DNA of 64,000 nucleotides from Ruminococcus sp. Lineage in GTDB: Bacteria; Bacillota; Clostridia; Oscillospirales; Ruminococcaceae. The translations under genes and the position numbers were made by a program. The notes under the pieces were generated by a model, which saw only the letters and a program-made list of their open reading frames with translations, did no database searches and was not told the DNA's origin. The stretch spans positions 92,702 through 156,701 of the forward strand of contig JAFVCV010000013.1 of NCBI GenBank assembly GCA_017478965.1, written 5' to 3'. This document shows positions 34,834-43,314 of this stretch, piece by piece (position 1 is the first letter of the stretch; each line of letters opens with the position of its first letter).

Positions 34834-35841
34834 ATGAGTGAAAATACCGTGACCCTGGCCCATGGCGCCGGGGGCACACAGACCAGTGAGCTGATAGAAA
34901 GAGTTTTCAAGGCCCATTTCTCAAATCCTGAATTTACCGCAGACGATGCCGCTGTGCTGAACATAGGCGAGGGAAGGCTTGCCATGAGCACCGACGGGTT
35001 CATCGTTTCTCCATATGAGTTCAACGGAGGGAACATCGGCAAGCTCAGTATCTGCGGGACCGTCAACGATCTGTCCTGCATGGGCGCAAGACCCCTCTAT
35101 CTGACCTGTGCCTTTGTTATCGAGGAGGGCTTTCCCCTGGACAAGCTGGAGGAGATAGCCGCCGCTATGGAAAAGACCGCCGCCGAGGCCGGCGTCAAGA
35201 TAGTCGCTGGAGATACCAAGGTGGCCGGCAAGGGGCAGGTGGATAAGATATTCATAACCACCACCGGCGTGGGGAAGATCATGGCCAACGCCCATACCTC
35301 CGGCAGCTTTGCAAAGCCCGGCGATGCAGTGATAGTTTCCGGCGACGTGGGAAGGCACGGCTGCGCCATACTCCTTGCCAGAGACGATTACGGCATCGAG
35401 GCAGATGTGGACAGTGACTGCGCTCCCCTCGGGGGGACGGTGGAGTCCATGTTCGAGGTGACAGATGATATCCATGTTATCCGTGACGCCACCAGAGGCG
35501 GCGTAGGCACAGTGCTCTATGAGATCGCAGAGCAGAGCGGAGTGGGCATCGCACTTGATGCCGACAAGATACCTGTTGACCCGAGAGTCAAGGGCGTCTG
35601 CGGTATGCTGGGACTGGAACCGCTGTATCTGGCCTGCGAGGGCAGACTGGTCATCTTTGCCCCCATGGAAAAGGCTCAGGCCCTGGTGGAAAAGCTCAGG
35701 GAGGGCAAGTATTCAGAGAATGCAGCCATCATAGGCAGAGTCACAGAGGAGAACAAGGGCAAGGTCGTGATGGAGACAGTCATCGGCTCCCAGACCCTTC
35801 TCCCTCAGCCCGGCGGTGAGCTGCTGCCAAGGATCTGCTGA
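34834..35841 (+). CDS. hypE: Hydrogenase maturation protein HypE
   Basis: 335 residues of the AIR-synthase/ThiL fold. Landmarks are AHGAGG at the N-terminus, DDAAVLN, CGTVNDLSCMGARP, VAGDTKV and RDATRGGVGTVLYEI. It ends in LPRIC, the C-terminal cysteine that is carbamoylated and dehydrated to the thiocyanate used for the CN ligands of NiFe hydrogenase. No other hyp gene and no hydrogenase gene is in the window. Co-transcribed with the cheW-like gene 32 bp downstream. Confidence 0.9.
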   Translation: MSENTVTLAHGAGGTQTSELIERVFKAHFSNPEFTADDAAVLNIGEGRLAMSTDGFIVSPYEFNGGNIGKLSICGTVNDLSCMGARPLYLTCAFVIEEGFPLDKLEEIAAAMEKTAAEAGVKIVAGDTKVAGKGQVDKIFITTTGVGKIMANAHTSGSFAKPGDAVIVSGDVGRHGCAILLARDDYGIEADVDSDCAPLGGTVESMFEVTDDIHVIRDATRGGVGTVLYEIAEQSGVGIALDADKIPVDPRVKGVCGMLGLEPLYLACEGRLVIFAPMEKAQALVEKLREGKYSENAAIIGRVTEENKGKVVMETVIGSQTLLPQPGGELLPRIC

Positions 35842-35873
35842 ACAGATAATATTTTACAGGCAGGTGTATCATT

Positions 35874-36341
35874 ATGAGTGAAAGTGACAGCAAATATCTT
35901 ATTTTCAGCGTTTCGGGCAGGGAATACGCCATGTGCTTTTCCGATATCAGGATGATACTGCCTGCCCAGAGACCCCGCAGGATACCGGATTTTCCTGATT
36001 ATGTCCTGGGGGATATCGTAAACGACGGGCAGAACGTGACCATCATCGACCTTCGCAGGCGGTTCGGCTTTGAGACCAAGGAATTCTCTGAGCGGGACTG
36101 CATGATAGTCTGCGACAGTCTGAAATCCATCGGCGTTATGGTAGACAGCATTTCCGGCTTCAAGGACCTGCTGCCGGAGGAGATCTCTCCCCCGCCGGAC
36201 GTCAACGAGCAGGTCAATGCCAGGTTCATAAGCGGCTCATTCCTGTCCGGGGACAAGCCCTGTTATATCCTCAAGCCCGAACTGATAATCCGCAGGGACG
36301 ACGAAGAACTGTTTGAGGACCGGGATCTTTTAGATCAATAG
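35874..36341 (+). CDS. CheW-like scaffold protein
   Basis: 155 residues, a single CheW/SH3-like domain: KYLIFSVSGREYAMCFSDIRMIL, VLGDIVNDGQNVTIIDLRRRFG, then MIVCDSLKSIGVMVDSI. CheW couples chemoreceptors to the CheA kinase. There is no cheA, receptor or flagellar gene here, so it is an orphan paired with hypE. It is followed by the terminator at 36398. Confidence 0.85.
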   Translation: MSESDSKYLIFSVSGREYAMCFSDIRMILPAQRPRRIPDFPDYVLGDIVNDGQNVTIIDLRRRFGFETKEFSERDCMIVCDSLKSIGVMVDSISGFKDLLPEEISPPPDVNEQVNARFISGSFLSGDKPCYILKPELIIRRDDEELFEDRDLLDQ

Positions 36342-36397
36342 ACCTGCCCTGCGTAAGTCCGGCGGCATTGAAATGCTATCATCTGCGAATATGAAAC

Positions 36398-36435
36398 AAA
36401 GGCACTTCTGTCAGGTATCCGACAGAGGTGCCTTT
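36398..36435. terminator. Bidirectional terminator between cheW and the FtsX permease
   Basis: AAAGGCAC-TTCTGTC and GACAGA-GGTGCCTTT form a stem of about 15 bp with A and T flanks. Confidence 0.8.
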
Positions 36436-36494
36436 ATGTTGAGCGTTATATTCTTCATCGCTGCGCCTGAGGGTCCGGCCTGTGTCAGGCGGTA

Positions 36495-39470
36495 TCAGTC
36501 CTCGCCCAGTTTCAGTGCCTTGGAGATGTTTATTTTTCCTATGAGTCTGCCAAGGACAAGGAACGCTGCCAGGAGCATGGCGCCGATGACGGCATAGAGC
36601 TTCAGGTAGTCTTCCCGCTCGGGTATGACCGCAAACTCCGGCACTCTGCTGGTGACGTCGAGAATGCTCTGGAACAGCGGTACGAACAGCTCGCTGGTGA
36701 TGCCGCCCACAAAGATGGCCGCAAGTATGGCCACCCCGGAGACTAGCAGCTGCTCATAGACTATGAGCATTATTATCTCCCTGTACTTCATTCCCATTGC
36801 CCTGAGTATGCCGAATTGCAGTGTCCTGCTCTTGATGGAAAGGATCCAGTAGATAAGAAAACCGATTATGCACATTATCATAATGGTGATGAACCCTAAG
36901 GTCAGCGCACCGTTCATGCCCTGTAGCATGGGGTCGTTCTTCTTTGTGACTATGTCCTGCTTGGCGGAGGTTATGCCTGTGACCTCGATGCCGGCCTTTT
37001 CTACCGAATCGTAGAATTCCTGCACCGATGCGTCCTCGTTCAGGTCTATCCACACCTGATAAGGCTCCATATTGGTCTGAACGTTCACATAGTCGAAATT
37101 CATAACGGCGAAGTCCATATAGGTGCCGTCCTTGGCCTCGGCGTAGGGGTTGAGGCCGGGCCAGTAGTCTGCGAAGGCCAGTACAGTAAGGTCGAAGGAG
37201 GCATTGGCCCCCCACTCACATTCCACCGTGTCCCCCAGCTCCAGGCCGTAGCTCTTAAAGCTGGAAGAAAGGATAACGCCGGGGGTATATTCGGCAAGGG
37301 CCGAAAGGTAGTTGTTGATATGTACAGGCAGCAGGCGCTGCTCAAAGCTTATGACCTTTGAGAACTCACCGGGCTGAACGGTCATGAGCTGGACGTTCTT
37401 GTCGGTGTTGGCGGAGGTGGTGCCGGTGTCCTGGTCAAGGAAGTCATTCCGGTCCCTGCCGGACTTCTTTTCTTCCCCGCCGGAGGAACGCTTGGTGACG
37501 GTCATCTTGCTGCTCTTGATGGTCACGCCGTCCTTGCGGAAGACCTTTGTGGCGCTGCGGACCCCTGCGAGCTTTTCAAAGCGCTCGAAAGGCGGTTCGT
37601 TATAGGTAATCACTACATTGCTGCTGCCGTCGTCCTCTTCCTCCTGGACCTGAGCGGCCCCGGCGGGCATACCGCCCATGCTCTGCTGGTTGCTGCGCTG
37701 TGCTGCCTCCACCTTGCTGGAATACCACTCCTCAGTGAGGACGATGTCGCAGCCGGTGGAATAATATACCGTTTCTTCCGCATTGCGGTTGATGGCCCTG
37801 GCGGTATTGGCGAAGAACACGCCTAACGACACCGTCAGCACCAGAAACAGCATAAGGAACCTCTCCCTGCCGGTGGTAGACCGGCCGATGTTCGTCAGCG
37901 CCACATACTGTGCCGGCGACCAGAACCTTCTGCCTATGCGGTTGATAATTCTTATAAAGAAGGGGTATACTCTTATAAGGAACAGCCCCAGGCCAAGAAT
38001 GAACCCGGTAGAGGCCACGAACATCAGCGGGTTCACCGTGGCGGTGGTATCGGTGACGCCCTGGGCCCTGAGCATATCCTGAGTCTGGTTATAGTAGTAG
38101 AGCCACGCTAAGGAACCGGCGATGAGAATGATATCCAGCCCGACCTTTTCCCAGAGGGCGTGTTTCTTGCTGCGGGCCTTTGACTGCTTATGCTCGACTA
38201 TAGTTGTCTTCGAGGCGGGCACGATAGGCACCAGGGTGGTGATAAAGAACACCAGCACCGCCGCCCCGGCATAGAAGAATGCCTGCTGCGTCAGGTGGAC
38301 AGGAAGCGACTTCCTGTTGACGAACTCTAAAAATCCGTTGGAGGCTCCCAGTATCCTGCAAAGGCCCAGACCTGCGAAGGGTCCCGCAGCTGCGGTTATA
38401 AGTCCAAGCACCAGGGACTCTAAGGCATATATCCCCAGGACCTGCCTTCCGCTGGCGCCACGGCTCTTGAAAATGGCTATCTCATTTTTCTCCTGCTCGA
38501 TGTTCAGCTTTGAGACCATGAACAGGTAGAAGATTATCATAAGTATAACAGGTATCTGCAGCATCCACAGCAGCAGGGTAAGCTGGGATGAGCGCTTTGC
38601 GTAGTCCACCAGGATATCCTTGGCGGGCATGGAAAAGCCTATGCTCTGCTCCTTATAATATGCCTTCTGCCTGGCGTACAGATTTTCCATAGAATCCAGC
38701 TCGCCGATATTGAGGGAGGTATAGTCTATGAAATAGTTATAGGCGGCCTTGACGGCATTGACATTGCCGGTGGGTATCATCTCATCGACCATGGTGCCAT
38801 AGTCTGTGAATACGGTGGCGGTGTACTCCTCGTCGATACCCTCGGCCCAGAATGGGTCGTTCTCGTCGGCCACGTCAAGCATACCCACGATCTCTATCTT
38901 TATGGAGGCCGACGGGTCAGCGATATTGGCTATCTCGTAAACGGTGTTCATGGCCAGGCCGTTGGTCTTCAGTGACTTCTCCGTTGCCATGCACTCAAAG
39001 ACGCCGTCGCTGCGCAGCCCCTTCTCCATCATTCTTCCCGAGGAAGCCCTGGAATGTTCAGCGATATCAGACATACCGCCCAGGGTGAGCCTGGCCGGGC
39101 TCTGCCCTTCCTCTACGGCTATGGACTTGCAGTAAAGGTAGTTGTCCAGCACCACCTTCTTGCTGCCGATATCCGGCATATCCATCTGACTGAACTGCTC
39201 GTCAACGGTGACGCCGTACTCTTTCAGCTGTTCAAGCTGCTTTGAGGTCGGGGTGCCGCTCTTGATGTTCTTCGATGTGTTGTAGGCGCCGGGAAATATC
39301 ATGAACTCCTCCTGGAAGGCCTCCATGTCCTTTACCAGCATACGCTGTAGCGAGGCGTTCATATATATGGGTATGGTGCTCATCATAGCGCTGGCCATGA
39401 TGAAGCCTATCAGAAGGCAGAACACCATCCATTTTGTATTGCGCATCTTGCGCAGCAGCAATGTAAACAT
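36495..39470 (-). CDS. FtsX/MacB-type ABC transporter permease
   Basis: 991 residues. Membrane helix 1 (MVFCLLIGFIMASAMMSTIPIYM) is followed by a large extracellular domain. The first FtsX domain has LLWMLQIPVILMIIFYLFMVSKLNIEQEKNEIAIFKSRGAS, and a second extracellular domain precedes the C-terminal FtsX domain (IGFLIYWILSIKSRTLQFGILRAMGM). It is the second half of a two-gene minus-strand operon with the HlyD-like adaptor, 20 bases upstream. An ATPase partner is not encoded here. Probable role: export or envelope extraction; substrate unknown. Confidence 0.88.
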   Translation of the reverse strand: MFTLLLRKMRNTKWMVFCLLIGFIMASAMMSTIPIYMNASLQRMLVKDMEAFQEEFMIFPGAYNTSKNIKSGTPTSKQLEQLKEYGVTVDEQFSQMDMPDIGSKKVVLDNYLYCKSIAVEEGQSPARLTLGGMSDIAEHSRASSGRMMEKGLRSDGVFECMATEKSLKTNGLAMNTVYEIANIADPSASIKIEIVGMLDVADENDPFWAEGIDEEYTATVFTDYGTMVDEMIPTGNVNAVKAAYNYFIDYTSLNIGELDSMENLYARQKAYYKEQSIGFSMPAKDILVDYAKRSSQLTLLLWMLQIPVILMIIFYLFMVSKLNIEQEKNEIAIFKSRGASGRQVLGIYALESLVLGLITAAAGPFAGLGLCRILGASNGFLEFVNRKSLPVHLTQQAFFYAGAAVLVFFITTLVPIVPASKTTIVEHKQSKARSKKHALWEKVGLDIILIAGSLAWLYYYNQTQDMLRAQGVTDTTATVNPLMFVASTGFILGLGLFLIRVYPFFIRIINRIGRRFWSPAQYVALTNIGRSTTGRERFLMLFLVLTVSLGVFFANTARAINRNAEETVYYSTGCDIVLTEEWYSSKVEAAQRSNQQSMGGMPAGAAQVQEEEDDGSSNVVITYNEPPFERFEKLAGVRSATKVFRKDGVTIKSSKMTVTKRSSGGEEKKSGRDRNDFLDQDTGTTSANTDKNVQLMTVQPGEFSKVISFEQRLLPVHINNYLSALAEYTPGVILSSSFKSYGLELGDTVECEWGANASFDLTVLAFADYWPGLNPYAEAKDGTYMDFAVMNFDYVNVQTNMEPYQVWIDLNEDASVQEFYDSVEKAGIEVTGITSAKQDIVTKKNDPMLQGMNGALTLGFITIMIMCIIGFLIYWILSIKSRTLQFGILRAMGMKYREIIMLIVYEQLLVSGVAILAAIFVGGITSELFVPLFQSILDVTSRVPEFAVIPEREDYLKLYAVIGAMLLAAFLVLGRLIGKINISKALKLGED

Positions 39471-39490
39471 TATCTTTTCCCCCGCCCGTC

Positions 39491-40537
39491 TTACTTGAGT
39501 ATCAGCTCGTCGCCTTCATTGATGCCCGAAAGTATCTGGGTCTGAGAGCCTGTGCTGAGCCCTGTCTCAACATTGACAGGGGTCTTTTCGCCGTCCTTCA
39601 GTATGTAGACCACGGTCTCGCCGTCTACCTTCTTTATAAGGTTGTTGGAGATGACCACCGTGTCCTCCACCCGGTCAAGGATAAGTATAACGTCTGCCAG
39701 CTGTCCTACGGAGTCCGCCGGGGCGTCGCCGGTAAATCTAACGTAGATAGTGTCCGCCTCATAGGCGATGGCGGTCTTGTCCTCACTTTCGTGGGAAGCC
39801 TTTATCTCCTCCTGGTATTCCGCCAGGGCTGAGGGGTTCATGAATACCTCGCCCTCATAGTATTCCTGCCCTATCCTGATGTCAACGGCGGTGCCGATGT
39901 CGAACTTGGTCAGGTCCTCGGGCTTTACAGCGATGTAAAGCTCAGTAACGTCGATGACCGTTGCGACCGTCTGCCCGGAGCTGACGCTGTCCCCCACCCT
40001 GACGTCTGCCAGAGAGGACACCACCCCGTCTATAGGGGACCTGAGAACAGAGTTCTCCCTCTGCTCCCTGAGCTTGTCAAGCTCCCTCTCGATGAGCTGA
40101 ACGTCTACATAGGCGTAGTCTATCTGGGCCTGTGTGCCGTCGTTCTCATAGATCATATCCACATTTAGCTTTGCCTTTTTGAGGTTCAGCTCCTTCTCCT
40201 CGATCTGGTAGTCTAAGTCGTAGGTATCCACCGCACAGATGGGGTCGCCCTCATGTATCTCCTCGCCTGCCCTTACGTAGAACTCGGAGATGACCCCGTT
40301 CTGCTTTTCGTAGGAAAGGGGATACTGCTTCTGGGCGGCAACGGTGCCGGTGGCGATCAGCTTTTTCTCCAGGTCCTTCTTCTGGGCCGTTATGGTGGTG
40401 TAGCTCACGTCGCTGGCCTTTACTGCCGGGGGAAGCGCAGCCTCTTCCTCATCGGGGAGAAGATAGCAGCCCGACGCCATCAGACTGGATATGCTCACGG
40501 CCAAAGCCGCAGTGATGAACTTCTTTGTTTTTTTCAT
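39491..40537 (-). CDS. HlyD/MacA-type adaptor lipoprotein
   Basis: 348 residues. The lipoprotein signal (ISSLMASGC) leads to a lipoyl-like half domain (GVISEFYVRAGEEIHEGDPI), a helical hairpin (about residues 110-180, with IERELDKLREQREN), the second lipoyl half (SPIDGVVSSLADVRVGDSVSSGQTV) and a beta-barrel domain. In Gram-positives such adaptors extend an FtsX/MacB permease across the wall. ATG 40537 has GGAG 8 bases upstream; the longer in-frame start would bury the signal peptide. First gene of the operon. Confidence 0.85.
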   Translation of the reverse strand: MKKTKKFITAALAVSISSLMASGCYLLPDEEEAALPPAVKASDVSYTTITAQKKDLEKKLIATGTVAAQKQYPLSYEKQNGVISEFYVRAGEEIHEGDPICAVDTYDLDYQIEEKELNLKKAKLNVDMIYENDGTQAQIDYAYVDVQLIERELDKLREQRENSVLRSPIDGVVSSLADVRVGDSVSSGQTVATVIDVTELYIAVKPEDLTKFDIGTAVDIRIGQEYYEGEVFMNPSALAEYQEEIKASHESEDKTAIAYEADTIYVRFTGDAPADSVGQLADVILILDRVEDTVVISNNLIKKVDGETVVYILKDGEKTPVNVETGLSTGSQTQILSGINEGDELILK

Positions 40538-40684
40538 GGTGCTTGCTCCTAAAAGAATTTGCGGACCGTTCCGCTGTGCAAAAAAATACCGGACAACCGA
40601 ATCATCCGTGTAAACATATCTTATCATCGTATGTGTCGAGGTGACGGAGATACCGGCCCCTCGCCGCACAATACCACATAGTAT

Positions 40685-40713
40685 AGTATACCAAATCCTG
40701 CCGGATTTTTCTA
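40685..40713 (-). promoter_or_regulatory. Candidate promoter of the adaptor/FtsX operon with palindrome in the spacer
   Basis: Minus strand TAGAAA (40708-40713), 17 bases, TATACT (40685-40690). The palindrome AAATCC-N4-GGATTT (40693-40708) fills the spacer and could be a repressor operator. The -35 box is weak. Elsewhere in 40538-40955 I see only a GGGAC/GTCCC inverted repeat (40915-40930) and no gene. Confidence 0.4.
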
Positions 40714-40955
40714 TGTGCAAGAGAACGAAATTAACGCCGCTTTTTCAGCATTATGCACAATCAAAGCTCCTCTGCGGCGGGCTTTTGAAAACCGTAAGAT
40801 ACCAATTAACATAAAGTAATATCCGCTTAACATTTTAGTGGCTTTTTGAGAGCTGTCCGCTGCCGCAGTGGAGCCCCGGGGGCTGGGGAACACATACCTG
40901 AAAACTGCTCTTGCGGGACCGGATCGTCCCGAGGAGCCAAAATTTTTCGCAGCTA

Positions 40956-40984
40956 TTGAAAAAAAGAAAAATATGTGTTATAAT
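40956..40984 (+). promoter_or_regulatory. Sigma-A promoter of the SLOG/LCP operon
   Basis: TTGAAA (40956-40961), 17 bases, TATAAT (40979-40984). Confidence 0.75.
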
Positions 40985-41016
40985 ATATTGTAAATGCAGT
41001 GAAAGGCGGCGGCGGT

Positions 41017-41625
41017 ATGAAGTTCATCAGACCAGGGGAGTTTTTTACCGACAGGGCCAGGACCTGCTGCATCACCGGCCATAGGAGAAAGGACCTTCCC
41101 TGCGGGGGAGACACGGACAGCGAGCCTATGAGGAGACTGCTGAGTATGCTGGCGCTGCTGTGCAGTGAGGCCTACGGCGACGGATACAGGACCTTTGTCT
41201 CCGGCATGGCAGAGGGCATCGACCTTATGTGCATGAAACTGCTGTTCGACATGAAAAGGTCCGGCCGCTATGAAGGTATGAGGCTGGTCTGCGCACTGCC
41301 CTACAGCTCACAGAGAAGAGAACTGCGGCTGGCCGTAGACAGATATTATTACGATATTTTTCTGGAGGAGTGCGACTGCGCCGTAGTATGCAGCACTATC
41401 ACAGAGCGTGGAAGGTATAAGCTGCGCAACCAGTTCATGGTGGAGAATTCCTCCCGGATAATCGGAGCGATGAGAGAGAAGACCACAGGCTCAGGGACCC
41501 TGCAGACGGTGAATATGGCGAAAAATGCAGGGCTGCGGCTGGAGATAGTCTCCCTAGATGCGAACAGGGAGCTTTTCATGGGGAGCGCTGAGGATATAAA
41601 AGGTTTCCGGCGGGTAAAGCTTTAG
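41017..41625 (+). CDS. SLOG-fold (DUF1273/YpsA-like) protein
   Basis: About 202 residues with CCITGHRR near the N-terminus, the start of the Rossmann-like SLOG fold, then FVSGMAEGIDLMCMKLL and VCALPYSSQ. The fold binds nucleotides or nucleotide-derived ligands; YpsA of Bacillus is linked to cell division and glucose responses, but no activity is established. ATG 41017 is used with AAAGG upstream; an in-frame GTG at 40999 lacks a site. First gene before the LCP-like and PII-like genes. Confidence 0.75.
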   Translation: MKFIRPGEFFTDRARTCCITGHRRKDLPCGGDTDSEPMRRLLSMLALLCSEAYGDGYRTFVSGMAEGIDLMCMKLLFDMKRSGRYEGMRLVCALPYSSQRRELRLAVDRYYYDIFLEECDCAVVCSTITERGRYKLRNQFMVENSSRIIGAMREKTTGSGTLQTVNMAKNAGLRLEIVSLDANRELFMGSAEDIKGFRRVKL

Positions 41626-41655
41626 GGAACTTAACAGGGATAAAGGAGAAAGTAT

Positions 41656-42615
41656 ATGGCAACTGCAAAAAAGAAAAAGAAGAGAAGATCTCAGGCACCA
41701 GTGGCGCTGGTGTATTTCATAACGATAATCATTTTTATGGCACTGCTGCTGATGCTGTCGATATATCTGCTGAAGTATTTCCATATAATACAGAATGAAA
41801 CAGATGAGGAGCAGGTGGTCAGCAACCATACCTACAATGACCTTCTTGGCAGGATAAACAGCAAGAACGTGCTGACGGAGATGACCCTCATCAGGATAGA
41901 CCCGGAGAACGAGAGCATGATAGTTGTGCCGATACCGTCGTGGACTGTGCTCAAAGGCGACAGCTCCAGGACGCTTAGGGACGTTTATGAGAGCGAGGGT
42001 ATGGACGGCGTCGCAAGGAACGTCGAGAAGACCTACGGCATAACCATCGACAACTATATCGGTATGTCCAATGAGGCTTTTGAGAAAGTTGCCGATGTCT
42101 GCGGGGGCATGACCTATACCTCGACGGAGGAGCTTTACTATCTTTCGCAGGAAAATGACGAGAACGATATCTCCATCGCCAAGGGCGAGCTGGTAAATCT
42201 GAGCGGCAGACAGATAAGGCTGCTGACACAGTATCCGGTCTTCGCAAGCGGCAAGCAGGGGAACGTGGAATTTCTCGGTGAAGCCGTGGAAGCGCTGATA
42301 AACAACGCTTTCCAGCAGCCTAAGATAATCACGGACAATCTGGACAATATCTACAATATAATGACCTCCAACAGCGATACGGACTTTTCGCAGGACGAGT
42401 GGAAGCTGCAGAAATCCTATCTGAAGACCATGCTCGCCAGCGGCATAGTTCCGGCCACCAGAATGATACCGGTGGGGGTCTGGAGCGACAGCGAGAGATT
42501 TACGGTGTCGGACACCTTTGTGGAAGAACTGAAAAAAGCCATGAGCGAACCGGTGGTGAAGGAAGAAACGCCGGTCTCTGAGGGCAGTGAAGGCACAGAG
42601 TCCCCGGCAGCATGA
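41656..42615 (+). CDS. LytR-CpsA-Psr-like membrane protein, catalytic residues absent
   Basis: 319 residues: a basic N-terminus, one membrane helix (VALVYFITIIIFMALLLMLSIYLL), then an extracellular domain with the LCP order: LTEMTLIRIDPENESMIVVPIPSWT (family: SIPRDT), FEKVADVCGGM and NLSGRQIRLLTQ. The catalytic Arg/Asp of PRDT is replaced by SW, and the expected R-x-R pair later is not evident. It is therefore probably not an active wall-polymer ligase. C-terminal tail is acidic. It is co-transcribed with the PII-like gene 34 bp downstream. Confidence 0.65.
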   Translation: MATAKKKKKRRSQAPVALVYFITIIIFMALLLMLSIYLLKYFHIIQNETDEEQVVSNHTYNDLLGRINSKNVLTEMTLIRIDPENESMIVVPIPSWTVLKGDSSRTLRDVYESEGMDGVARNVEKTYGITIDNYIGMSNEAFEKVADVCGGMTYTSTEELYYLSQENDENDISIAKGELVNLSGRQIRLLTQYPVFASGKQGNVEFLGEAVEALINNAFQQPKIITDNLDNIYNIMTSNSDTDFSQDEWKLQKSYLKTMLASGIVPATRMIPVGVWSDSERFTVSDTFVEELKKAMSEPVVKEETPVSEGSEGTESPAA

Positions 42616-42649
42616 CAGTACAGGACAGCGGTGGGAGGAAAGTGAGAGA

Positions 42650-43108
42650 ATGAAACTTCTTGTTATCATACTTAATAAGACCGATGCTCTGGAGTATCTT
42701 CTGGAGGGCATGGGGGCAGCAGGCATAGGCGGCGCCACCATAATGAGGTCCTCGGGAATGGCCATGACCCTTTCGAGGATGGAGTCCAGCTTTCTCAGCG
42801 CCTCTATAAGAAGTATGTTCACCGGGGACGAGGAGGATAACAGGACCATCATCTCGGTCATAAACGACGACCAGCTGGATATAGCCAGGAGGGTGGTCTA
42901 TAATACGGTGGGAGACCTTTCTCAGCCCAATACCGGCATAATGTTCACGGTGCCGCTGGACTTTGTGGAGGGCCGCAGAAAGCGGAGGCTTCCTCAGTTC
43001 GATCTGCCGCTGGAAACCGCCCGGGACGAGGATAATGACAAGACCGCAGAGGGGCCGGATAAGAAGGAAAACAAAGCGGAGGATAAGAAAAACGAAAAGA
43101 GAAAATAG
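42650..43108 (+). CDS. PII-like (GlnB-superfamily) small protein with charged tail
   Basis: 152 residues. The first about 105 resemble a PII-fold protein: KLLVIILNKTDALEYLLEGM, GIGGATIMRSSGM, then IISVINDDQLDIARRVV and GIMFTVPLDFVEG. A Lys/Glu-rich tail of about 45 residues follows. The T-loop region and nucleotide-binding residues of true GlnB are not obvious, so the ligand is unknown. ATG 42650 has GGAGG 11 bases upstream; a longer in-frame start at 42587 would overlap the LCP-like gene. Confidence 0.6.
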   Translation: MKLLVIILNKTDALEYLLEGMGAAGIGGATIMRSSGMAMTLSRMESSFLSASIRSMFTGDEEDNRTIISVINDDQLDIARRVVYNTVGDLSQPNTGIMFTVPLDFVEGRRKRRLPQFDLPLETARDEDNDKTAEGPDKKENKAEDKKNEKRK

Positions 43109-43180
43109 TGCTGTTCACAGAATGTTTACAAACTATATTCTAAAAGTTTCGTTTTTGGAGCCGAAAAGCCTTGTTTTTCC

Positions 43181-43209
43181 TTGCAAAATCGGGCAGTTTA
43201 TGTTATAAT
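43181..43209 (+). promoter_or_regulatory. Sigma-A promoter of the rimP-nusA-infB operon
   Basis: TTGCAA (43181-43186), 17 bases, TATAAT (43204-43209). Confidence 0.7.
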
Positions 43210-43229
43210 AACTACAATAGGCTTTTATT

Positions 43230-43262
43230 AAAAGACTGGAACTTAAAAATTCCGGTCTTTTG
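43230..43262 (+). terminator. Attenuator-like hairpin in the rimP leader
   Basis: AAAAGACTGGAA (43230-43241) pairs with TTCCGGTCTTTT (43250-43261), one mismatch, ending in TTTT. It begins about 14 bases after the predicted start of transcription and precedes rimP, so it can only serve as an early stop or leader structure for this operon. Confidence 0.6.
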
Positions 43263-43314
43263 TATTTGTATAGGGACATGGATAAGGTCAGAAAAAGCCG
43301 TGAGGAGGGTCAGT

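Noticed and set aside
41554-42861. A 435-codon minus-strand frame over the LCP-like gene
   Set aside because: The plus-strand gene has an RBS, a membrane helix and LCP-family order; the minus frame has none.
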